Part shown: positions 1 to 7,615 of the stretch, one piece after another
Position numbering within the stretch: the stretch's first letter is position 1
How the letters are laid out: every line of letters begins with the position of its first letter
Source of the DNA: CAZBWP01 sp964630265
GTDB taxonomy: Bacteria; Pseudomonadota; Alphaproteobacteria; Rhodospirillales; Defluviicoccaceae
Direction: 5' to 3'
DNA length: 64,000 nt
Assembly (NCBI GenBank): GCA_964630265.1
Contig: CAZVRW010000004.1
Span: 1-64,000 of the forward strand
The notes under the pieces: model-generated
What the model saw: the letters and a program-made list of their open reading frames with translations, nothing else
Databases searched by the model: none
Told to the model about the DNA's origin: nothing
Position numbers and translations under genes: made by a program

Positions 1-55
1 AGAACGAAAGCTTCCCAAGCTTTAGACGTGGGTTCGATTCCCATCGCCCGCTCCA
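1..55 (+). tRNA. tRNA-Gly (anticodon CCC), 5' part cut off by window edge
   Basis: The 3' two thirds of a tRNA are visible. The anticodon arm pairs 7-11 with 19-23 around the loop TTCCCAA, giving anticodon CCC at 14-16 (glycine, GGG codons). The T arm (28-44) has the loop TTCGATT. The 3' acceptor strand CGCCCGC is followed by a discriminator T, as is usual for tRNA-Gly, and an encoded CCA at 53-55. The D arm and 5' acceptor strand lie outside the window. Confidence 0.93.
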
Positions 56-122
56 GCCCGCCGGTCGGCCCAGCCGGCGATCAACCCAGCAGGCCGCGGC
101 GACTCGGCGGCGGCTCGGATCA

Positions 123-374
123 TCACGGATCCTCCGCACCGTCCTCCTGCCCGCTGCGATCGCGGGAGCGGGTGCCCTGCGAGAGCACATATAATCCCGA
201 GAAAATGAACACCGTGCCGAGGAACCAGAAGGGCCAGCGCGCTTGCATTGGCACCTGTTCCGAGAGGCCGCGCGCGACGTAGGCACCGATGAACGCGATG
301 GCCGCCCCGAGGATCCAGAAGACCCAACGGGGCGGCCGACGTCGGAACAGCCGGAGGTCGCGCAACCCGGGCAA
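123..374 (-). CDS. unrecognised two-helix membrane protein linked to the decarboxylase operon
   Basis: I do not recognise this 83-residue protein. It begins with a TTG codon three bases after the stop of the decarboxylase beta subunit, so it is probably co-translated with it, and it is the last gene of that operon. Two hydrophobic segments lie at about residues 17-34 and 47-64. They look like an internal duplication: RW-FW-LG-F-G-YV recurs at an offset of 30 residues, with 10 of 18 positions identical. The tail (68-83) is hydrophilic and acidic. Its position suggests a small accessory subunit or assembly factor of the sodium pump, comparable in place but not visibly in sequence to the small epsilon subunit of Veillonella MmdE. 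No ATG is available before residue 43, so the start is uncertain. Confidence 0.55.
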   Translation of the reverse strand: MPGLRDLRLFRRRPPRWVFWILGAAIAFIGAYVARGLSEQVPMQARWPFWFLGTVFIFSGLYVLSQGTRSRDRSGQEDGAEDP

Positions 375-377
375 GGG

Positions 378-1649
378 CTAGAGCGCGCCCCCGCCCGCGG
401 CGCGGACCACGGTGATCAGCACGGCGGCGAACACCGCCGACGTGATCACCCCGGAGATGCTGGCACCAAGCGCATGCGGCATGACGATGGCGTCCGGGGT
501 CACCTCGGACACCGTCTTCTGCGCCACCTTGGCGCAGGTGGGCACGCAGGACACGCCGGCGATGCCGATCACCGGATTGTACTTCTTGCCGCTGGCATAA
601 TAGAGGACGTAGCCCCCCACCAAGCCGCCGAGCCCGGAGAAGGCCAGTGCCAGGATGCCGAGGACGAGCAGAATCCCCACTTCGTATTTCAGAATGGTGT
701 TGGCCTCGCACAGCACCCCGAGCAGCAGGCCGAGGAAGAACGTGGCGCCATAGAGCACCGGGCCGCTGAACGTCTCGTGATAATGATTGAGAGCGCTTTC
801 GCGAATGATCGCGCCGGTGAACAACGCCAGGAACAGCGGTGACGCCACCGGGAACAGCAGACACAACGCGACGCACGCGGCGACCGAAAAGACGATCTTC
901 TCTTCCGGCGTGATCGGGTGGGTCTTCTCCGGCGGCATTTTGAGGCCGCGCAAGTGCTTCGGCACCAGCGCCTTGATCATGATCGGATAGCCGCCGTAGA
1001 TCAGCCCGAGGTAGAGGTAAGCGACCACGGTGATCGGGACGAACAGATCCGGCGACAGCATCAACGCGGCAAACAGGATCATCGGGCCATCGGCGCCGCC
1101 GATCGTCGCCGTCGCCGCGGCATCGCCAAGCGGCAGGCCGAACCAGACGCCGAGCGGAAACGCCACCAGCGTGCCGAACTCGGCGCAAAGCGCGATGAAC
1201 ATGCTCCGGAACGGCCGGGCCATGACGAAGCCGACATCGAGCAGCGTGCCGATACCGAGCAGCACCAAGCAGGCGATCAGGCCGTTGGAGAACGTGAAGG
1301 TGTAGATGGGCTGCAGCCACTGGATCTGCAGCATCTGCACCCATTGCTCGCCGGTGGAGACGAGCGGATTGATGAACAGCGTCCCCTTGCCGTAGCCGTC
1401 GACAATGGGCGAACCGGGCGCGACCATCTGCGCCGGCACGAACATCACGGCGGCGTTGACCGAGGCCATGCCGATGCCCATGGGCACCATGATCAGCGCC
1501 TCGAGGACGCCTTTCTTGCCGAGATAGATCAGCAAGAATCCCAAGAGGATGAGGAAGATGCGGCCGAAAAAGAGGACCGGCTCGTCCCCCGCCGAATCGA
1601 CGAGGGTCGCGATCCCTTGGAAGATGTCGATGAGTGCAATGTCGCCCAT
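378..1649 (-). CDS. mmdB: sodium ion-translocating decarboxylase, beta subunit
   Basis: Polytopic membrane subunit of the OadB/MmdB/GcdB family, 423 residues, normal for the family. It decarboxylates carboxybiotin and uses the energy to export Na+. The family signature loop GGADGP is at residues 184-189 with the presumed Na+-binding Asp187. The second conserved stretch NPVIGIAGVS is at 358-367. Judged by its spacing from Ser367, Lys374 stands where Klebsiella OadB has a conserved Arg (R389, from memory). Start ATG at 1649 lies 16 bases after the biotin protein. The carboxyltransferase, biotin and delta genes immediately upstream make the assignment to a complete pump secure. The symbol follows the methylmalonyl-CoA decarboxylase naming; the substrate is not proven. 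Confidence 0.93.
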   Translation of the reverse strand: MGDIALIDIFQGIATLVDSAGDEPVLFFGRIFLILLGFLLIYLGKKGVLEALIMVPMGIGMASVNAAVMFVPAQMVAPGSPIVDGYGKGTLFINPLVSTGEQWVQMLQIQWLQPIYTFTFSNGLIACLVLLGIGTLLDVGFVMARPFRSMFIALCAEFGTLVAFPLGVWFGLPLGDAAATATIGGADGPMILFAALMLSPDLFVPITVVAYLYLGLIYGGYPIMIKALVPKHLRGLKMPPEKTHPITPEEKIVFSVAACVALCLLFPVASPLFLALFTGAIIRESALNHYHETFSGPVLYGATFFLGLLLGVLCEANTILKYEVGILLVLGILALAFSGLGGLVGGYVLYYASGKKYNPVIGIAGVSCVPTCAKVAQKTVSEVTPDAIVMPHALGASISGVITSAVFAAVLITVVRAAGGGAL

Positions 1650-1665
1650 GGCGCCGCTCCGCGCC

Positions 1666-2070
1666 CTAGGCGATCGTCATCAGAGGCTGACCGGAATCGA
1701 CGGCGTCCCCAACCTTCACATGAATCTTGGTGACGGTGCCGGCGTGATCGGCGGCGATCATCTGCTTCATCTTCATGGCTTCGATCACCGCCACCTTGTC
1801 GCCGGCGTTCACCTTGTCGCCTTCCTTGACGCTGATCTCCAGGATCACGCCGCCGAGCGGCGCCACCTTGTCGCCGGCCCCGGCGGCCGCGGCCGCGGCG
1901 GCGGGCGCCGCGGCGGGGGCGGCGGCCGGCCGCGCCGGCGCCGGTGCGGCGGTCGACGGCATGGCCATGCCCGGCTGCGGGTAGAAGGTGCTGCCCGCGT
2001 CCTCGGTGACGTCCTCGACGATGACGTCGTAAACCTTTCCTTCCACGGTGATCTTCAGGTGCTTGGTCAT
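1666..2070 (-). CDS. mmdC: biotin carrier subunit (gamma) of the decarboxylase
   Basis: Biotinyl carrier protein of 134 residues. An N-terminal beta-rich piece (1-30) is joined by an Ala/Pro linker (about 38-66), as in OadA/MmdC carriers, to a C-terminal biotinyl domain. The biotinylation motif EAMKM is at 97-101, with Lys100 the biotin site. It shuttles the carboxyl group from the soluble carboxyltransferase to the membrane beta subunit. It lies between the delta and beta subunit genes. No biotin carboxylase gene is nearby, which argues for a decarboxylase rather than an ATP-dependent acyl-CoA carboxylase. Confidence 0.92.
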   Translation of the reverse strand: MTKHLKITVEGKVYDVIVEDVTEDAGSTFYPQPGMAMPSTAAPAPARPAAAPAAAPAAAAAAAGAGDKVAPLGGVILEISVKEGDKVNAGDKVAVIEAMKMKQMIAADHAGTVTKIHVKVGDAVDSGQPLMTIA

Positions 2071-2097
2071 GGGTCGTCCCCTCGGATGGTCGGGCGC

Positions 2098-2484
2098 TCA
2101 GCGGTTCGGCGAGCGCTTGGGCATGTGAGAGCTGTGATGGAGAACGCGACCGCTGGTCCTCCAGGTGGGTTGCGATCCCGCCTCGCCGATGTAGACGAGA
2201 CGGTGGGCGCCGATCGTCGCGTAGATCGCGGCGGCGATGGCGGCGACGTGCTGGGCGGTGTCGTCCTGCGGCTCCGGCTCGGCCACGACGGCGATGGAAA
2301 CCGCTGCCGGTGCCGGCTTCTCTTTCTTTTGCATCCGTTCCAGGACGCGGACGACGAGCCAGATGAATCCGGCGGCGGCGAGCGCGACGACAATCGTCAA
2401 TCCGTACCCGACGAGCGCGACCACCAGGCTGTCGAGCACGGAATACTCGGTGACGCCCGGCGCCATAGTTCCTGTGGTTTCCAT
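2098..2484 (-). CDS. mmdD: decarboxylase delta (OadG-like) subunit
   Basis: A 128-residue protein with one N-terminal membrane helix (about residues 18-46). A charged Lys-rich segment follows, then a cytoplasmic tail containing AIAAAIYATIGAHRL and ending in basic residues. This is the layout of OadG/MmdD subunits, which anchor and stabilise the soluble carboxyltransferase on the beta subunit. Sequence conservation in this family is low, so the call rests on topology, size and its place between mmdA (31 bases upstream) and mmdC (27 bases downstream). Confidence 0.82.
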   Translation of the reverse strand: METTGTMAPGVTEYSVLDSLVVALVGYGLTIVVALAAAGFIWLVVRVLERMQKKEKPAPAAVSIAVVAEPEPQDDTAQHVAAIAAAIYATIGAHRLVYIGEAGSQPTWRTSGRVLHHSSHMPKRSPNR

Positions 2485-2515
2485 GAGCGGTTCCTCGCGT
2501 TACCGGTGCGCTGGA

Positions 2516-4069
2516 TCAGAGCGGGATGTTGCCGTGCTTCTTCGGCGGCCGCATCTCGCGCTTGTTCAAGAGCTTGCGGAGCGTCATCGACAGGATCGAG
2601 CGGGTGTAGCCGGGCTCGATGATGTCGGTCACGTAGCCGCGTGCCGCCGCCAGATAGGGCGACGCGAACTCCCGCCGGTAGTCGGCGACCAGTTCCTTGC
2701 GCTTGCCAACCGGATCCTCGGCCTTCTCCAGCTCCTTGCGGTAGAGGATGTTGACCGCCCCTTCCGCGCCCATCACCGCCACCTCGGCGGTCGGCCACGC
2801 ATAGACGACGTCGGCGCCCAGGTCCTGACTGCACATGGCGAGATAGGCCCCACCGTAGGACTTGCGGCAGAGGATGGTGATCTTCGGCACCGTCGAGCCC
2901 GAGTAGGCGAACAGCATCTTGGCGCCGTGGCGGATGATGCCGCCGCGCTCCTGCTCGATCCCCGGCAGGAAGCCCGGCACGTCCACCAGCGTCGCGATCG
3001 GGATGTTGAAGGCGTTGCAGAAGCGGATGAAGCGCGCCGCCTTGTCGGAGGAGTCGATGTCGAGGCAGCCCGCCTTTTCCATGGAGTTGTTGGCGATGAA
3101 GCCGACGACGATACCTTCGACCCGCCCCCAGCCGACGATCATGTTCTTGGCGAAGCCGGCGTGGCACTCCAGGAACTCGCCGTTGTCGACGATGCGCCGG
3201 ACGATGGCGTGCATGTTCATGGCCGTCGACGGATCGGACTCCACCAACTTGTCCATGCCGGGATCGCTGACCATGGTCACCGCGTCGGTGGGCCGGTGCG
3301 GCGGGTCCTCGGAATTGTTCGACGGGAAGTAGCTGAGCAGCGCCTTGGCGATATCGAGGGCGTGCTGATCGTTGTCGGCAACGAAATGCACGTTGCCGCT
3401 GACGGTCGCGTGCATGATCGCGCCGCCCACCTCTTCCATCGTCACCTCGCGGCCGGTGACCGCCTTGATCACCTGCGGGCCGGTGATGAAGAGCTGGGCG
3501 TTGGACTTGGTCATGATGATCCAGTCCATCAGCGCCGGCGAGTAGGACGCGCCGCCGGCGCACGGCCCGGCGATGATGGCGAGCTGCGGCACCACGCCCG
3601 AGAGCACGGTGTTGTTGTAGAAGACTTCGCCATAACCGGAGAGGGCATCGACGCCCTCCTGGATGCGGGCGCCGCCGGAGTCGGCGATGCCGACCAGCGG
3701 CGTGCCGTTCTTCAGCGCGTATTCCTGCCCCTGGATCATCCGCTTGGCATGCATCTTGCCGAGTGAGCCGCCGAGCACCGTGAAGTCCTGGCTGAACGCG
3801 GTGACCTGGCGGCCGTCCACATAGCCGGTTCCGGCGACGATCCCGTCGCCGGGATAGTCTTCCTTCTCCATGCCGAAGAAGGTGCACTGGTGCTTGATGA
3901 AGGCCCCGATTTCCTGGAACGTGTCCGGTTGGAACAGATAGTTCAGGCGGTCGCGGGCCGTCATCAAACCTTTTTCATGGCGTTTCTTGATTTTCTCTTG
4001 GCCGCCGCCGACCAGGACCTTTTTCCGTTGTTCCTTGTAGCTTTCGAGGATTTTCGAATCGAGAGGCAT
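2516..4069 (-). CDS. mmdA: acyl-CoA carboxyltransferase alpha subunit (methylmalonyl-CoA decarboxylase type)
   Basis: Carboxyltransferase of 517 residues, the length of MmdA and propionyl-CoA carboxylase beta chains. It moves the carboxyl group from an acyl-CoA to the biotin of MmdC. The N-terminal half shows SGGARIQEG and AGPCAGGASYSPALMDW. The C-terminal half carries VPGFLPG and the second crotonase-fold lobe. The ATG at 4069 (MPLDSKILE) was chosen because homologues start here; an upstream in-frame extension looks like non-coding sequence. It is the first gene of the mmdA-D-C-B operon. Methylmalonyl-CoA is the most likely substrate; malonyl- or glutaconyl-type acyl-CoAs are not excluded. 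The pump would turn propionate or succinate breakdown into a sodium gradient. Confidence 0.9.
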   Translation of the reverse strand: MPLDSKILESYKEQRKKVLVGGGQEKIKKRHEKGLMTARDRLNYLFQPDTFQEIGAFIKHQCTFFGMEKEDYPGDGIVAGTGYVDGRQVTAFSQDFTVLGGSLGKMHAKRMIQGQEYALKNGTPLVGIADSGGARIQEGVDALSGYGEVFYNNTVLSGVVPQLAIIAGPCAGGASYSPALMDWIIMTKSNAQLFITGPQVIKAVTGREVTMEEVGGAIMHATVSGNVHFVADNDQHALDIAKALLSYFPSNNSEDPPHRPTDAVTMVSDPGMDKLVESDPSTAMNMHAIVRRIVDNGEFLECHAGFAKNMIVGWGRVEGIVVGFIANNSMEKAGCLDIDSSDKAARFIRFCNAFNIPIATLVDVPGFLPGIEQERGGIIRHGAKMLFAYSGSTVPKITILCRKSYGGAYLAMCSQDLGADVVYAWPTAEVAVMGAEGAVNILYRKELEKAEDPVGKRKELVADYRREFASPYLAAARGYVTDIIEPGYTRSILSMTLRKLLNKREMRPPKKHGNIPL

Positions 4070-4270
4070 GGTTTGGCCGATCCTCCATGGTCGAGCCGGA
4101 CGCAACGCCGGCCAGACAGTCCCAGGATGCGCCGACGGGGACGCATCCGTCGGCATACCGTAACACGCTTGACGAGACGAACGGCGTGATGCGCTGCACA
4201 ACCGCGCAAATCCGACGCTCATCGAGCCCAGAAACCCAGTGCTCGGGAGATTCCCCCCTCAGAGAATCGG

Positions 4271-4299
4271 AAACTAAAACCTCTGTTGCAGCGTGTCAA
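4271..4299 (-). promoter_or_regulatory. candidate promoter of the mmd operon
   Basis: Read leftward, a perfect TTGACA (complement of 4294-4299) is followed after 17 bases by TAGTTT (complement of 4271-4276). Transcription would start near 4264 and leave a leader of about 195 bases before mmdA. Nothing else was recognised in the 307-base spacer 4070-4376. The -10 match is weak (3 of 6). Confidence 0.45.
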
Positions 4300-4376
4300 A
4301 AGGAATAAGACCGCGCCGTCACGCATCCGCAACAATGGACGCGTTTGCGCCTGCGAACATGTTGCGCATTGCAGCA

Positions 4377-5654
4377 TTATGGCCCGCTGCCCGGAGAGAT
4401 CGGGCCGGGCTCCCCGGTTACCGGCGCCGCCGGCAGGGTCCGTGGATCGAGGGTGCCGGCCACCGCCGTGGTTCGCGGCAGCACCTGGAAAGGCACCTTG
4501 CTGTCGGCCGACACGGGCGCGCGCTGTACCCAGCGGACCAGCGACAACGCCGCGAGCAGGGCGGCGGCGGCGGCGATGAACAAGAACAGGCCGGACGGGC
4601 CGAAGGCGCGCATCGCCCCGGCGCCGAGCAACGGTCCGACGGCGGCGCCACAGCCGTAGACGATGATCAGCCCGCCACTGACCGCGACCCGCTCGCGGCG
4701 GCGGATCCGATCGTTGGCCTGGGCGACGCTCAGCGGGTAGATGGTGAAGATGACGCCACCGAATACGGGCGCGAGGACGATCAGGGCGTCGGGGCGCGTC
4801 GTGCTGACGAAGCCGATGGCGACCGCCACGCCCGCGACGGCGACGGCGACGGCGGCGAGGACGATGCGGCGTTCGACGCGGTCGGAGATCCAGCCGAGCG
4901 GCCATTGCAGCAACACCCCGCCGACGATCGCCGCGCTCATGAACGTCGCCGTTTCGTCCAGCCGCATGCCGATCCGCTGGGTGAACAGCGGCGCCAGACC
5001 GTAGAACGCGCCCAGCACCAGTCCGGAGGCCAGGGCGCCGGTGATCGCCACCGGCGAGACGGTGACCAGTCGGCGGAGGGAGACGTGTGACGGCCGTGGC
5101 CGGCGCGGTCCCCGCACCGGCACCGCCGCCACGGCGATCACCGCCAGCGAGACCAGCACCGAGGCCAGGACGAACAGCACGTAGCCACTGCCATCGGGCA
5201 GCGGCAACAGCAGTTGCCCGCCCCCCTGCGAGACATAGACGACGACCATGTAGACGGACAGGATCTTGCCGCGCGACCGATCGCTGGCCTGATCGTTCAG
5301 CCAACTCTCGATACACATGAACAGACCGGCCATGCAGACGCCGGTCAGGACGCGCAGGCCGCCCCAGGCAAGGAGCGACGGCCACAGAGGATGGATCAGC
5401 GCGGCTGCCGCCATCAGCGAGGCGAAGGTGGCGAACGACCGAATGTGCCCGACCATCGAGATCAGGCGGTGGGCGAGCAGGGCGCCGATCACCAACCCGG
5501 CGAAATAGCCCGCGGTGACGGCGCCGATGACCGGACTGCTGGTGCCGGCCATGCCCAGGCGCACCGGCACCAGGGTCGAGAGCAGACCCGCGCCCAGCAT
5601 CAGCAGGAACACCCCGCCCAGTAGCCCGGAGATCGACAGAGTGGCGGAACGCAT
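4377..5654 (-). CDS. MFS transporter, YcaD-like
   Basis: Inner-membrane major facilitator of 425 residues with about twelve hydrophobic segments in two halves joined by a basic loop near residue 190. The stretch CIESWLND after helix 4 is typical of the YcaD group of MFS proteins, whose substrate is unknown. The ATG at 5654 (MRSATLSISG) opens directly into the first helix. Longer in-frame starts run through a tandem repeat (5705-5795) and are not credible. It is transcribed alone, leftward. The C-terminal tail (about 30 residues) is Pro/Gly/Thr rich. Confidence 0.85.
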   Translation of the reverse strand: MRSATLSISGLLGGVFLLMLGAGLLSTLVPVRLGMAGTSSPVIGAVTAGYFAGLVIGALLAHRLISMVGHIRSFATFASLMAAAALIHPLWPSLLAWGGLRVLTGVCMAGLFMCIESWLNDQASDRSRGKILSVYMVVVYVSQGGGQLLLPLPDGSGYVLFVLASVLVSLAVIAVAAVPVRGPRRPRPSHVSLRRLVTVSPVAITGALASGLVLGAFYGLAPLFTQRIGMRLDETATFMSAAIVGGVLLQWPLGWISDRVERRIVLAAVAVAVAGVAVAIGFVSTTRPDALIVLAPVFGGVIFTIYPLSVAQANDRIRRRERVAVSGGLIIVYGCGAAVGPLLGAGAMRAFGPSGLFLFIAAAAALLAALSLVRWVQRAPVSADSKVPFQVLPRTTAVAGTLDPRTLPAAPVTGEPGPISPGSGP

Positions 5655-5704
5655 GGCGAGGGTCCCCGGGTCGGCACGCGACGGGGGACGATCGGCGATG
5701 CGGC

Positions 5705-5795
5705 TGCGGCGGTCAAGCCATTGCCGACGGGTGCGGCGGTCAAGCCATTGCCGACGGGTGCGGCATGGATCACCTCGGGCATGGATCACCTCGGC
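5705..5795. repeat. two adjacent short tandem duplications
   Basis: A 27-bp unit (TGCGGCGGTCAAGCCATTGC plus seven bases) occurs at 5705-5731 and 5732-5758, with the first six bases repeated again. It is followed at once by a 16-bp unit CATGGATCACCTCGGG at 5764-5779 and 5780-5795 (one mismatch). They fill the spacer between the divergent MFS and CoA-transferase genes and may affect the distance from promoter to start. Confidence 0.9.
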
Positions 5796-5868
5796 CATAG
5801 ACCGGGGGCGTTGCCGTCTTTACCGTCGGCTGGCGGGTTGGCGCTGATACACAGGAGACAGGCTGGCG

Positions 5869-7095
5869 ATGCCGGAGACGAAGGGGCCACTCGCGAACGT
5901 GCGCGTGCTGGATCTGACGCGGATACTGGCCGGCCCGACGGCGACCCAGATCCTGGGCGACCTGGGCGCCGACGTCATCAAGGTGGAGCGGCCGGGGGCC
6001 GGCGACGACACGCGCGGCTGGGGGCCGCCCTATCTGGTCGACGCGGCCGGGCGGGAGACCGGTGAGAGCGCCTATTTTCTCTCGGCGAACCGTAACAAGC
6101 GATCGGTGACCATCGATCTCGGCCAGCCGGAGGGGTGCGCCCTGGTGCGGCGGCTGGCGGCGCGCTGCGACGTTCTGGTCGAGAACTTCAAGGTCGGCGA
6201 CATGGCGCGGTTCGGCCTCGGTTGGCCCGAGCTGCATGCCGCGCTGCCGGGCCTCGTCTATTGCTCGATCTCCGGGTTCGGCCAGACCGGCCCCTATGCG
6301 GCGCAGGCGGGCTACGACTTCCTGATCCAGGGGCTCGGCGGCATCATGAGCATCACCGGCGCCGCCGACGGGCCGCCGATGAAGGTCGGCGTGGCGGTGG
6401 CCGACATCGTCTGCGGTCTCTATGCGGCGACGGCGGTGCTGGCGGCGCTGCGCCACCGCGACGCCACCGGGCGAGGTCAATTGATCGATCTGGCATTGCT
6501 GGACACCCAGGTGGCATGGCTCGCCAACCAGGCCATGAACTATCTAATCGGCGGCGAGACTCCCGGCCGGATGGGCAACGCCCATCCGAACATCGTCCCC
6601 TACCAGTCGTTTCCGACGGCCGACGGCACGATCATCGTCGCCGTCGGCAACGATGCCCAGTTCGCCCGTTTCGCGGCGGCCCTGCAGGCGGCGGAGTGGG
6701 CGGGCGATCGGCGCTTCGCCCGCAACGCCGACCGCGTGCGCAATCGCGCCGTGCTGGTGCCGCTGATCGAGGCGCGGCTGGCCATGCGCACGAGCGCCCA
6801 TTGGCTGGCGGCCCTCGCCGCCGCGGCCGTCCCCGCCGGCCCGGTCAACGACATCGCCCAGGTGTTCGCCGATCCGCAAGTCCGCCACCGTGGCATGGCG
6901 GTGACGCTGCCCCATCCGGCGACCGGCCCCGGCGGCGTGCCGCAGGTCGCCGATCCCATCCGCCTCTCGGAAACCCCGGTCACCTATCGCCGCCCGCCAC
7001 CGCGGCTCGGCGAACAAACCGAGGAGGTGCTGCGGGAGGTTCTCGATCTCAACGCCGCCGAGTGTGCGGCGCTGCGGCATCGCGGCATCGTCTAA
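5869..7095 (+). CDS. CaiB/BaiF family CoA-transferase (class III)
   Basis: Family III CoA-transferase of 408 residues, the length of formyl-CoA transferase relatives. The N-terminus VLDLTRILAGP and DLGADVIKVE form the Rossmann part. Asp179 in VGVAVADI aligns with the catalytic Asp that forms the acyl-anhydride intermediate. YCSISGFGQTGPY and the C-terminal GEQTEEVL are family hallmarks. It moves CoA between two carboxylic acids in the cytosol; the acids cannot be read from the sequence. It is monocistronic, with no dehydrogenase or racemase partner beside it. Confidence 0.88.
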   Translation: MPETKGPLANVRVLDLTRILAGPTATQILGDLGADVIKVERPGAGDDTRGWGPPYLVDAAGRETGESAYFLSANRNKRSVTIDLGQPEGCALVRRLAARCDVLVENFKVGDMARFGLGWPELHAALPGLVYCSISGFGQTGPYAAQAGYDFLIQGLGGIMSITGAADGPPMKVGVAVADIVCGLYAATAVLAALRHRDATGRGQLIDLALLDTQVAWLANQAMNYLIGGETPGRMGNAHPNIVPYQSFPTADGTIIVAVGNDAQFARFAAALQAAEWAGDRRFARNADRVRNRAVLVPLIEARLAMRTSAHWLAALAAAAVPAGPVNDIAQVFADPQVRHRGMAVTLPHPATGPGGVPQVADPIRLSETPVTYRRPPPRLGEQTEEVLREVLDLNAAECAALRHRGIV

Positions 7096-7293
7096 AGTCT
7101 ACCGTCATAGAGTTGTCATTTGACTTGACTCATTTCGACGACACCTTGTTAGTGGCATAGACGGTCTGCGTTAACGGGCCTCGATCCTGTGCGCGTTGCA
7201 CGAGATGGGGGTTGCATCCGACCGACGATGGTCGGTTGCCAGCAAGGGTCGTGCGGGAGTGCAGGGTTAGGGTGCGTCAGGGGAACGATGATC

Positions 7294-7500
7294 ATGGCCA
7301 CAGGTACGGTCAAATGGTTCAACGCCACCAAGGGATTCGGTTTCATCACGCCGGACGGGGGCGGCAAGGATGCGTTCGTGCACATTTCCGAGGTTCAGCG
7401 CTGCGGGCTTGAGCGCCTGGACGAGGGACAGCGCGTCAACTTCGAGATCCGGCAGGAACCGCGCGGCCCCAAGGCCGTCGAGATTGCCGTAGTAGGATGA
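7294..7500 (+). CDS. cold-shock domain protein
   Basis: A 68-residue single cold-shock domain protein that binds single-stranded RNA or DNA. RNP1 is KGFGFITP and RNP2 is DAFVHIS. The ATG at 7294 has AGGGGA nine bases upstream; a second ATG at 7288 is in frame. About 200 bases separate it from the upstream gene. This spacer holds two overlapping TTGACT hexamers (7120-7130), with TGTTAG at 7147-7152 as a weak -10. A leader of some 130 bases would result, as is common for cold-shock genes with structured 5' regions. Confidence 0.93.
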   Translation: MATGTVKWFNATKGFGFITPDGGGKDAFVHISEVQRCGLERLDEGQRVNFEIRQEPRGPKAVEIAVVG

Positions 7501-7615
7501 CCGCGCCGATCACCGGCTGGTCCGATCCCTGTCTCGTTCCGAACATCGGTGATAGCACCGGCCCGGCCCGGGATCGGTCGGCGGGACGGTTGCGACGGCC
7601 GGTTCGGTGCGACGT

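Noticed and set aside
22..1344. 440-codon frame antisense to tRNA-Gly and overlapping mmdB
   Set aside because: No family resemblance; composition is that of a shifted reading of mmdB, and the first part is antisense to a tRNA.
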